From the NCBI RefSeq assembly GCF_012489685.1, contig NC_080044.1, forward strand, positions 22,610,369-22,674,368: a DNA stretch of 64,000 bases, read 5' to 3'. The position numbers were made by a program, and so were the translations under genes. The notes under the pieces are model-generated. The model was not told the DNA's origin and did no database searches. It was given only the letters and a program-made list of their open reading frames with translations. Below are positions 25,001 through 34,505 of the stretch, piece after piece. Position 1 is the stretch's first letter; each line of letters opens with the position of its first letter. Origin of the DNA: Lotus japonicus. Taxonomy: Eukaryota > Streptophyta > Magnoliopsida > Fabales > Fabaceae.

Positions 25001-27230
25001 TGTAGTGGTAGCCCGAGATATCCTAGTTTTAGTGACAATGGTTTTGGCTGTACAGTGCCAGCGGATTAATTGGTTAATTTTCCTTTTAATTCCGGTTTTA
25101 ATCGGGTTTTTAATAAAAAGTGATTGGGTTTTCTTTAGATTCAGACCTGTTTAAGTGGGTAATCAGTTGGGTTCAGGGTTTGCTTGTTTTGGGCTTGAAA
25201 AGAAGAAAAATCAAAACCCTAGCCCATCTAGAGTGTAACCGCAAGTGATAAGGGGTGAGGGGAAAGAAACCCTTATTTTTCCTCCTCATGCAGAAATAGA
25301 AGTGCCGCACTCACGTAAGAAAAACAGAAGAGAAGAAAAGAAAAGAAAGAAGAGAGAAAGAAGGGAGAGGCCGAGAGAGAGAATTGAGTAAGAGAGGGAG
25401 CAGCCGAGAGTGAGGGAAAGGAAAGGAGAGGAGACTTGAAGAGAAGGCAGCAGCAGCCCTAGAGTTTGATCTAGAGCCGCCGCCACCTCCTTGCACCCTA
25501 GCATCGTCGGCCGCCGCACGCACGAGGAAGGGAAGCCGCGCGAGAGAGATAGATCGAGGGAACGAGAGGGAGAGATCGAGTGGAGAAGAAAGAAAGGGAC
25601 TGGACAACAGCCGTTAGGTTCTTTCTACAGCAAAGAATCCTTCTTTCACCCTATTTCATTCAAGGTAAGGGCTTGTTCTTAGGAAAAGGGTAGAGTTAGG
25701 GCTTTACCATGATTGTTTTGTGATGTTGTGATCCTTGGCATGCTTTTATGAAATCTTGTTGAGTGTTGTTGGTTCTGGAAATTAAAGCATGTTACGAGAC
25801 ACATGTTATCTGGATTTTGTTGTTGGAACATAGCTTAAAACCTTGTGCTTAATTGGTTTATAAATTAATTAGAGGCGGAAGTTCTCTGCCAGTTTTCTGT
25901 ACTGGACCGCGGACTTCAGGTCCTATTATCACTCGTTTCTGGATCTCGGATGAAAACGTGTTTAACTAGAGAGTTGTAGATCTTTAAAATAGCTTTCCAG
26001 AAAGGTATCATACGTGATTTTTGGTTGAAAGATGCGTTCTGTAGACCAGTTTCAATGAATGTTGTTCCTGCTGTCAAAAGCTAAGTTGCGAAAATGTTTG
26101 AAGTTTTTGTTTAGGAACATGTGACTAGGAGATGCTATGAATTATATGTGGTTAAACTTGTGAACATGTTCTTGATTTTCTATAAGTGAAGCATGATGTT
26201 ACTTGTGAAGATTTTGGAAGGTCGTTCATCCAGTTGTAATCCCTTCCATTGTGTTTTGTATGTTGTCGTTTATTTTTGATTCGTCGTTGACATAAGACTC
26301 TAGGACTGACTTTAGAGTCTTAAATACAAAGAGAATGAGACTTAACTCGCTTGCAAGTAAATTTGATTAATCGGTCATAGGTCTAGTGTAGACTATGGTG
26401 CATGAGAACGATGGTGCCGTTAGAGACAACCGATAGCTTGCACGCGAGGGAGATTTGTGGATCAGTGGATCCTCGTGAGTTGGTTGACTGCGGTCACCGT
26501 GAGAATTGTGATTTATGGATCATTGCGTATCCATGTGATTGTGCATCTGCGGATGTACGTGATTGGCCAAGGAGTTTTGGTGGGTTGTGTGATGTGAGGA
26601 TGCGCTAGTCTAACTGACTAATTGTCATAAAACTTAATTTCATAAGCGAATGATTATTGTGCTTTATGATATGTTTATGCATGATTTGTTGTGGAACCTG
26701 ACCCTTGCACTATTTGTTTATGTGTTTATTTGGGGGGGGGGGGGGTAGATGGTCGTGAAGATAACGGCGACGACTCATTCTTGGAAGCTGATACTCCGTG
26801 ACGAGCCACTGCCGGATGACGACTACACTTCTGATGAAGAGGAAGAAGATAAAGAGGAAGGGACCAAGGATATGGTTGGGTTGAGAGACATCCATTTTTC
26901 TTTTGGGTTGAGAGTACCGAGTTTTGGAAGCAATGAACCATTACTTTATTTTAGTTGGGATAGTTTAACTTTATGTAATTTACTTTGAAGTTTTCTCTCG
27001 GATATTTATTTCATACTCTTTTCAATGATTAATAAAGTTGAGGTTTACGTTGATGATTATTTCCGCAAGTTTGAAATGGTTAAGTTTCAAGAATTTTATA
27101 AAATTGAACTTTCGTCACTAATTGAAGATTAATTAATTAAACGAAGAAAATTCACGACGTTTTGGTCACTGTGTGACACTCGAGAAATCGGGGCGTTACA
27201 GCTACCGATCCCCCCTTCGGGAGTAGAGAT

Positions 27231-28360
27231 ATAATAGTAAAGGAAAGAGAAATATCTTCCTTCTCCTCTGTTTTTACAGTGCCCCTCTACAACAACACCA
27301 TCCCTTCAAAAAAATTAAAATGCAATAAACTCCTGAAACCTAATGAACTTGTGAAGAAGAAACAAAGGTTATGAATTAAATATGAGCTAAAAATGGAGAC
27401 CAAAGAAAAATCTCGAATACTTAAATATGAGCTAATAACCATTTGGAATACAGAAACGCCACAGTAAAAGTTCGCGCAAAGGTAGTCCCTATGTCAATGA
27501 TGAAACTTTTAGTGAATATTGCAAGAAAAATTAATTAATTGTGCCCAAAAATAAATGCAAAAGTTTGCAAGCAGCAACGAAAACCTAATGAACATGGTTT
27601 TAAAAGTCAAACACAATGACAAAAAAATGAAAACAAATAACAGAATGCTTAAGCAATGATCAAAACACGACTTCAAAAATCAAACTCAGAATGTCATCAA
27701 AGGAAAACCAAACAATGAAATGCGAGATTAAGGAAAGAAAGACTTCATAGTGCTCACCCAAACAATGGAATTTTTAGAAAAGGCACAGTCAGAGTGACAT
27801 TCACAACGAGATTTTTCCCTAAATCAAAGCCTTAACACTAGCTATGTGAATCTCGCAGTTGAACCACCATCACTCTACCGCCCATTCTCCTTCTCTCTCG
27901 ATCTATCTGTCTATCACCGGTTGGAAAAGTATCGTGAATGAAGGAGAAGTTTCAGGGAGAGAAAAAAAGGGATCGATTTCTTAAAAGGTAGAAAGAAACA
28001 GGGATTCAAAAAAGATGACAAATCGCTAGGATTTAGGAAAATTCATCCATGTGTAATGGCTTCTATCTTTTTAGTATTAACTTATAGACAACGTTAATTT
28101 GCGATTTTCCTTGTAGTGTTTTTACGTCATCATGCAATTATATCATCCATTTTCTAAATGAATGTTTCTACAAAATTAAACAAGTATTAACATATTAATC
28201 GAATTTAGTATCATTGCAATCGACGGTACATGCACGTTAGTTAACATTATAAAATTATTAATCAAATTAACCAAGAAAAAGAACATAAAATTTTTCATTC
28301 AGTCATCATTTTTTATTGATTCCATCCCATTACATACAAAATAGATTAAAATAATAATCA
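27231..28360. other. Intergenic, no gene recognised
   Basis: AT-rich DNA continuing the original flank after the SINE duplication, up to the S-protein-homolog gene. The only structural hint is an isolated CACTA-like terminus at 28111-28118. Confidence 0.5.
28111..28118 (-). other. Possible orphan CACTA-type terminus
   Basis: TTGTAGTG preceded by TTTTCC is the form of a right CACTA end (CACTACAAGGAAAA on the minus strand). I found no matching left end in the window and no subterminal repeats, so this could be chance. Confidence 0.25.
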
Positions 28361-28756
28361 CTATGATTTGTAGTCATAACACTGCACTGGTAAAAAGTCG
28401 GTTGGATGTTTAAAGACACATAGTCCACCTTGCCCTACATACCAATAGAAGTATCTACCAAAAATATCTCTATGTGCATTGTATATATCGAACCTTTTAG
28501 TAATATTTTTCCATTGAAAGGTACAATGAAAAAGTGTTGTGCCCGAAAGGTTGGGTCTGAAACTAAATTCATAGGACTGATTTTTATGGAGAACCTTCAC
28601 TCCAAGGTCATCATCCTTAGATTTGCAGTGAAGTGTCAGATCTAAATTCCCCTCCAAATCATTTGTGACTATCACATGTGTTTTGTCCCAAAAAGCACCA
28701 TATACTACTGGCAGAAGTAAGCAAAGTAAAAGAACACTTCTATGAAATAGAGACAT
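28361..28756 (-). CDS. S-protein homolog (SPH), secreted, 131 aa
   Basis: A small secreted protein of the plant self-incompatibility S1 family (PF05938). The family's founding member is the pistil S determinant of poppy; the many homologs in other plants are mostly of unknown role, thought to be extracellular signals. Residues 1-20 form a signal peptide (hydrophobic, ending VVYG). The mature part has the expected Cys residues at about 44, 78, 113 and 126, the family-like motifs VIVTNDLEGNLDLTLHCKSKDDDLG and FHCTFQW, and a C-terminal CYDY. Three N-glycosylation sequons lie at Asn59, Asn69 and Asn84. Length is typical. It has one exon, usual for the family. The ATG at 28756 gives a clean signal peptide and lies about 40 bp downstream of a TATA box. 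It is the only intact host-type gene in the window. The partner receptor cannot be inferred. Confidence 0.88.
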   Translation of the reverse strand: MSLFHRSVLLLCLLLPVVYGAFWDKTHVIVTNDLEGNLDLTLHCKSKDDDLGVKVLHKNQSYEFSFRPNLSGTTLFHCTFQWKNITKRFDIYNAHRDIFGRYFYWYVGQGGLCVFKHPTDFLPVQCYDYKS

Positions 28757-28794
28757 TGTACCTTGGATGATGAATTAGCTTGTGTGGAACATTG

Positions 28795-28803
28795 TTATAA
28801 ATA
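28795..28803 (-). promoter_or_regulatory. TATA box of the S-protein homolog
   Basis: TATTTATAA on the minus strand, about 40 bp upstream of the ATG, with A/T-poor flanks. The spacing implies a short leader. Confidence 0.55.
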
Positions 28804-29063
28804 GGCAATTATCTCCGAGTCTTGCTCTAAGTGAGTCACTAGATAGTAAGGTTAGTCATCACAATTATTTATTGAGTTACTGTATTGAATTTTATTGTAA
28901 GTAATAACTTTTAAAATTAGTTAAAATATTAGTTGTCAATCATAAAGAGTTATTAAATAAATAAATGAAATTAGGTAATATTTTTATACAAAAATCAAAG
29001 TATTAACACAATACAATTCACTAGCTATATTAAAAACTTTCTATATTAAAAGCAAATAAAAAA
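28804..29063. other. AT-rich, no gene recognised
   Basis: Upstream of the S-protein homolog. The last 40 bp resemble the interior of the inverted-repeat element at 61100-61140, suggesting that the repeat that follows is an internally deleted copy of that element. Confidence 0.35.
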
Positions 29064-29648
29064 TTTCCTTGTGTAGATAATCCTTCCAGATATGGCTTTT
29101 CCTTAAAGGGATCGTTTGAGCGGAAGCCTGATTAATTAGACTGTCCTTGTTTATCCCAAATTCCAATTCATTTGAAATCTAAGATAAACTAGTAGATCAC
29201 AAGTTCTTAGTCTTTGACTAGGCTTGTTTGTCCTGAAATTCAATCATATGAAGTTCCAAGATGTGGGGTGCACCATCTCCCAAATATTAGAAGATTCATT
29301 TATGGTCATTCCTCTTAGCATTGACTCCTGCTTGAAATTGCATACTCTTTGCATTAACCCCTGCATTAACTCCTGCATTAACTCTCGCATTAAACTGCAT
29401 ACTCTTACAAAAAATATATTTAGTTGTTTCTGGCATGGTATCCGGCACATTAAATATGTTTCTTTTCCATGTATTTATTAACATTTAATGGGACAGTTAA
29501 TGGTTTTTTCGAATTCAAATTATTTCTACGTTTGTCAACCACCATTCACTCCCCATGAGCTTCTTCAAGACATTTAATTTAATAAACCACTAGTGCTTGA
29601 AATTCGGCCTACATCATGACCTTGTCCCCAGGAGAATTAATTACTTCT
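29064..29648 (+). repeat. Dispersed repeat, copy 1
   Basis: About 585 bp that matches 61514-62073 in the same orientation over its whole length, roughly 85-90% by eye. Both share the segment around ATGAAGTTCCAAGATGTGG. Inside, a 12-bp motif (CTGCATTAACTC) is repeated a few times. No coding function is apparent. Confidence 0.8.
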
Positions 29649-29651
29649 AGG

Positions 29652-31146
29652 TTTTTGTCTCGTCTAGTTCCTTCTTTGCTGCCCTTGCCGCCACCTGACG
29701 ACCCTGTTTTAGTCCTACTTTTTTGGGTCTTTTCTTTATTTCTTTCTTGCATTTTTTCTTGTCTCATATAGTGTTTCATGCTTTTTCAAGCATTTTTTCC
29801 GTTATTTGTGCATTTGGATATTTTGGGTAATTAGTTGGTTCTATAGGGACCTTTTTCGTATTTTAGTATAGTTTTGGGTCTTTAAGTATTTATCATTATT
29901 TTTGATCCATTATGTTAATAAGATGTTAGATATTCTGATATTTTCCAAGTGTGCTTTAATGGGTTTTACAGATTGTAACAGATGGAACTTGGAAGGTCAA
30001 GGGGGAAGAAGACTTGAAGGTAGCATTGAAGTAGGCTGAAGTTGAGTTTGGTGACGAGGCTCTGGCGCTCTAGCGCCCACAAATAGCGCTCGAGCGCCCT
30101 CCTTACAGTAGGTTTGAGATTTTGGAATCAGCCTCTAGCGCTTGAGCGCCCTATCAACAGTAGGTAAAACATCTGCCACTTGGAGGCTGGCGCTCGAGCG
30201 CCAATTGTTACAATGGCTTAGGATTATTACTCGAGGAGTTGATGCTCGAGCGGTGCTTCCTAGCGCTCGAGCGCCCTGTGTTTTCAGTTTTCGTTATAAA
30301 TAGATGTTTGGTTGTTTAGTTTAGTACCTTTTGTCATTTTACAATAATTTAGAAACTGAGATACTCTCTGGTGTTTGTGGGAGGTTTCCAAGCTTTATAC
30401 TCAGGTTCTATTTCATTACCTGTATGGATTTCATAGCCATGTCTGGCTAGTTCCTTTTTGCTTTGGATTTTTGTAAGACTGTTGATGTTTAAGTTGTAAT
30501 TCCTATTTCTATGCATGTGCTTGAGTAACCCTTGAATACCATCTTTTAATTTCATTTTAAGCTTGAGTGCACGCTTACTTTTTGCTTTTATACAATTAGA
30601 ACATAAGTTAAATTGTAGATTAGAGACTTGTTTTGGGATTACCTCTTCTGTGCTTTCTGTTAGGAATAGAGAAAGGGTTGGGGTTTGTTGGCCTGAAATT
30701 TGCATGGTTTAAGCCTCAAATAATTGTTTAAGTTGACAAGGAATTGTTCTTATCTTTTAGTTTGAGAGTATTTCCAATGTGAGGCATCAATAGGTAGTTG
30801 CTTAGCCTACTCAAGGAGAGACTCCGAATTCACATGTTTACGATAGGTTTTCTTAAACGGATTGGTTGCACAAAAACCCAAGGCATTCTCATCTCTGAAT
30901 TCTCACATTTCATTATTGCTACTATGACATATTTTTGTCACAATAAACAACTATATGATACTGTGTGTTTCATGCCTTGAGAATCTTTTGAGGATTTTAT
31001 AGTTTTAATCTTGTTGAAATAATAAGATTGACAGTGTGTGAACCAAGCCAGATGTTAAGATATGATTCTGTTTTTATTTGGTTCGGTTTTTTGATTATGG
31101 TAAGATTTTTGATTTCGTAAAGATTCTTGAAATTCAAGTTCCCTTA
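29652..31146 (+). mobile_element. LTR-like leader of an Athila-like element (remnant)
   Basis: A promoter-like stretch: a palindrome cluster (30064-30275), then TATAAATAG at 30295-30303, followed by a long non-coding T-rich leader. A gypsy RT fragment in the same orientation lies 1.8 kb downstream, so I read this as remnant LTR DNA. LTR ends cannot be fixed. ORFs here are short and unrecognised. Confidence 0.4.
30064..30275. repeat. Cluster of GGCGCTCGAGCGCC-type palindromes
   Basis: Five near-perfect 14-bp palindromes at 30064, 30085, 30137, 30189 and 30262, plus a partial one at 30244, in otherwise AT-rich DNA. They sit just upstream of a TATA box. Confidence 0.85.
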
Positions 31147-31961
31147 TGACAGATGTTCTACGCGATGCTGGAACAACAGACCCGACAACTGATCAACAAT
31201 AAAACAACAAAAACTTAAAAGCATAAGAAACACAACACAAGAGTTGTTTACCTAGTTCGGTGAAACTTCACCTACGTCTAGAGGGTTTTCAGCTAAATAA
31301 AAAAAATCCACTATCTCAAGATATAGGAACTACAGACACTCATGAACACCTCAGCTCATAGTTCTTTTCATAATCTACCAAGTGTATTTCTTCTTAGTAT
31401 TTCCCCCTCAGTATGAGAACCTCTCTCACTTTTTCTAAATCACTGCCACAGTGATTGGTAAAGACAAACAACAATCAGAGTTTTAACACTCAAACAATAC
31501 AAAACATAACCTTGCTTTATAGAATCAGTGAGCAAGTTTTGTTCACAACGAAACAAGGACTAAGACAAATAACAATCCTAAAACACTTGATCTTTTATCT
31601 CAAAGCTACAGGTGTCTACAGGTTTTAGGTCTTCATGTTTATATACTTCAGCAACGACACTAGGGTTTCCAGAGGCTAAAGAAATAATCCAACAACAAAA
31701 AATCCAAACACAATCTTCCACAGATTTTAACTGCGTTACAAATCAATATACAATTAAAACAATAGAGACAAATCTTCAATCAGAGATTGTCTCAAAAAAT
31801 AAACTAGCCCACAATAAATGCAACCGCGGTACAGCTACTTGAAACACAAGTGACCACAGAACAAATCTTCATCAGATTTTCAGGGCACACATAAGCACTC
31901 CAAGTAAGGGACTAATGTCTTGTTCTACACATGGGCAGATGTTACAACATCTGCTTCGACA
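31147..31961 (-). mobile_element. LTR-like repeat, minus orientation
   Basis: On the minus strand it runs from TGTCGAAGCAGATG to AACATCTGTCA, with TG..CA ends and short terminal inverted repeats (CAGATGTT). The internal phrase around CACTGTGGCAGTGATT recurs inverted at 32280-32310, so two copies of one copia-like LTR family face each other. No target duplication was found. Confidence 0.4.
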
Positions 31962-32029
31962 TCAGATTGTTTTTGAAAAAATGCACGACAACCATAAGAA
32001 CAACAATTCTTTCCAGAAGCCTTTGTGTG

Positions 32030-32931
32030 GACTTTGTGACGTTGATCCCATTGAAGATTCAAGCCTGAAGTGAACATCTATAAAAGGAGACTTGTAAACC
32101 CTAGTTATGCAGGGATTTTAGATTTGTGTTGTGTTTTTTATATCAATAAGGTTTATCTTGTGAGTCCTGTTCTTGCTAGTGTTGTACCAACTTAGTGCTT
32201 CTGTTGCTAACTCCGGTACTAAGTTTATTTGTTTAGTTGAGTTGTAAACTCATCAAACTTGTTGTTGCTTTAGACAAGTGAAATCACTATGGCAGTGATT
32301 GAGAAAAAGTGATAGGGGGTTCTCATACTTAGGGGAGACCTAAGTAATAAGCCACTGGTAAGAATATGTAGAAAGGCATTGAACAAGGGTTGTTTTTCTC
32401 AGACCTTTTTGTACTTGATTCTCTATAGTAGTGGATTATCTTTCTCGAGCAGAATCCCTCCAGAAGTAGGTGATGTTGCACCGAACTGGGTTACCAATTC
32501 TCTGTGTCTTATTTATCTGCTTGTGTTCTAGTTGCTTAATACTTTAAATAACTATGATTGTTGTTGTTTGGTTGTTTTACACATTGTTGCCACATTGTGT
32601 ATCACATATGTCCTAGTTGAACACGAATTTCAGAAACCACTCCCGTCCTCCCAGGCATTGAACAAGGGTTGTTCTTCTTAGACCTTTTTGTACTTGATTC
32701 TCTATAATAGTGGATTATCTTTCTCGAGCAGAATCCCTCCAGACGTAGGTGATGTTGCACCGAATTGGGTTACCAATTCTCTGTGTCTTATTTATCTGCT
32801 TGTGTTCTAGTTGCTTAATACTTTAAATAACTATGATTGTTGTTGTTTGGTTGTTTTACACATTGTTGCAACATTGTGTATCACATATGTCCTAGTTGAA
32901 CACGAATTTCAGAAACCACCCCCCTCCTCCC
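32030..32931 (+). mobile_element. LTR-like remnant with internal tandem duplication
   Basis: Contains CTATAAAAGG at about 32078 followed by a transcribed-leader-like region similar to the inverted copy at 31147-31961. Ends are unclear because the 279-bp duplication and RT fragment follow directly. Confidence 0.4.
32374..32931 (+). repeat. 279-bp tandem duplication
   Basis: Unit 1 (32374-32652) and unit 2 (32653-32931) both begin AGGCATTGAACAAGGGTTGT and differ at only a handful of positions. A recent local duplication. Confidence 0.9.
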
Positions 32932-34040
32932 TCAAATATGCTTTTCTTGAGGAGGGTGAGAATAAAATTATTTTTTTGAGTAGTGCTCTCACCTCCTTGC
33001 AAGAGGAAAAACTCTTAAGATTTCTAAGGGATCATTAGTCGTCTTTGGGATGGAAAATTAGTGACATTAAGGGTATTAGCCGTGCTATTTGTAAGAAAAT
33101 TACAAACCTATAGTCCAGCCCCAAAGAAAACTTAACCCTTCCATGAAGGAGGTGGTGAAAAAAGAGATAATAAAATTGCTTGATGCAGGTGTGATTTATC
33201 CGATCCCGGATAGTGAATGGGCAAGCCTCGTTCATGTGGTCCCTAAGAAAGGAGCGAAGGTATGATAAACACTAGAAAGGGGGAGGGGGGTTGAATAGGG
33301 TTTTGTAGTAAAAACGATTACTTTTAAGTTTCAAGGAAATCTCTCGGTATCAAAGAGTAAGCGAGCAAAGAGTAAAGAGAGAAGGACACAAGGACTTTTT
33401 CCTGGTTCACTTAAACAAATCCTCAAGAAGCTAATCCAGACCACCTGTTAAGGAGATTTCTTCCTTCGTTGAATGAAGGTAATCCACTAATCAAAGGTTG
33501 TTACAACTGCACTAGCACAACTTGCTAAGTTACTAACAAACCTAAGAACTAGCAACCACTAAGACACACAAGTCTTAGTCTTCTCAAGGATTCTAACCTA
33601 CCCGATCCCTTAAGGAATACAAACAATATGATCAAAGTTTGGGTTTACAAAGAGTGCTTCTAAAACAGGCAAGGTGTACACAGATTTAGAACAATGAAGA
33701 AAATGATCGCTAAGGTATTCGCTGATAGTAATTTGATTGCAATAAGTTTCTTAGCATTTTCTTCCTTTCTTCAGTCTTTAAACACTCCAAGCCTTGAGTG
33801 ATTTTTTCCGTTGTGAAATTCTATCCGTTGGAGGGTACTTCTGGAATTTCCAGATCGTACAATGGCTGAACCTCGTTAGGTAGGCGGTCAGGATAGTACA
33901 CTACGCTCATACTATTTGATAGTGACCCTTTCCTTTTGCATTTGACTTCTGATCTTCAGAGGTGCTTCATATTGGAACTTGTGAAGCTTCTAATCAGAGT
34001 CACGAGGTTGCTTGGCTCTTCAGAACTTCAAGTCTTCAGC

Positions 34041-34360
34041 TGGACTGGGTGAGACCCCAGGGTCCCTCGCCCAGGGGCGCTGGCCTAAGGCGAGGATCGC
34101 ATCAGGGACTTGGGCTTTTGTCCCGAAGGCCCAACTGGCCCATTAGGATGACTTAGAGGCGCTAGGCCCAACTCCCCCAACTATAAATAGGGGAGGGATA
34201 CCGATTGTAAGGGACTCTTGGCTCATTTGAGAAATAACAAGCTTGAAATTCAGTTACTTTCTCTCTCTAAGCAGTTATACTCTCACTCTCTCTAGGAATC
34301 TCACATCACGTTCCTTGCACCTTAGGTACTATACCTCATCTCAATGTTCATGATGGAACA
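34041..34360 (+). repeat. 5' LTR of the gag-only element (320 bp)
   Basis: TGGACTGGG to GATGGAACA with the TATA box CTATAAATAG at 34181-34190. It borders the primer-binding site. Confidence 0.88.
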
Positions 34361-34362
34361 TT

Positions 34363-34380
34363 TGGCGCCGTCTGTGGGGA
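34363..34380 (+). other. Primer-binding site of the gag-only element
   Basis: TGGCGCCGTCTGTGGGGA two bases after the LTR, the TGGCGCC..GGGGA type used by Tat/Athila elements, not initiator Met. Confidence 0.75.
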
Positions 34381-34505
34381 ACGATTGATTTTGATTCCCA
34401 GACTACGTGGATTGCAATTGGACTTGGAGAAGTTCAATTCTCTGTGTGAATTTTCTTCAGTTTTCGGTTTTCGCTTGAAGTTTTTCATTTCACCAATCAA
34501 GATCG

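Larger units (their letters stand above)
1444..25007. mobile_element. Non-autonomous CACTA transposon hosting nested LTR elements
   Basis: The left end reads CACTACAAAAAAA at 1444 and the right end is its inverted match TTTTTTTGTAGTG ending at 25007. Both are flanked by the 3-bp duplication GTA (1441-1443 and 25008-25010), the CACTA-superfamily signature. Inverted subterminal repeats with the core GCGGGGGTT lie at both ends. After removing the three LTR insertions, the element's own DNA is about 3.4 kb (1444-2026, 10228-12391 and 24379-25007). I see no transposase, so it depended on one in trans. Its interior carries a 14-3-3 gene fragment with introns, which points to capture of host DNA. 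Confidence 0.88.
1007..27200 (+). mobile_element. Solo chromovirus-like LTR interrupted by a CACTA element
   Basis: The LTR starts TGTAAGACCCTG at 1007 and ends CGGGGCGTTACA at 27200. It is bounded by the 5-bp duplication GCTAC (1002-1006 and 27201-27205). Its own DNA is 1007-1443 plus 25011-27200, about 2.6 kb. The termini match the Tekay-like LTRs elsewhere in the window when those are read on the minus strand, so it belongs to a related family in the opposite orientation. No internal region or partner LTR is present, which makes it solo. The segment 25290-25640 is GA-rich, and 26749-26988 holds a short ORF with an acidic stretch that I do not recognise. A run of about 14 G lies near 26731. 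Confidence 0.8.
887..27215 (-). mobile_element. tRNA-derived SINE, split by a later LTR insertion
   Basis: The 15-bp sequence TTCGGGAGTAGAGAT occurs at 872-886 and again at 27216-27230, as expected for a SINE target-site duplication. Read on the minus strand from 27215, the body has a tRNA-like A box (GGTAGCTCATTTGGCGAGC), a B-box-like GGTTCATACCC at 941-951, and ends in an A-rich tail (a T run at 887-892 on the plus strand). With the later LTR removed the element is about 130 bp, in the normal SINE range. It is the oldest layer of the left nest. The A box lies across the LTR insertion point. Confidence 0.75.

Noticed and set aside
25286..25607. Leu/Ser-rich minus-strand ORFs
   Set aside because: They are translations of a GA-rich, low-complexity LTR leader with no recognisable domain.
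26402..26988. Two short plus-strand ORFs in the chromovirus-like LTR
   Set aside because: No second copy is available to test coding, and I recognise no domain; the acidic stretch alone is weak evidence.
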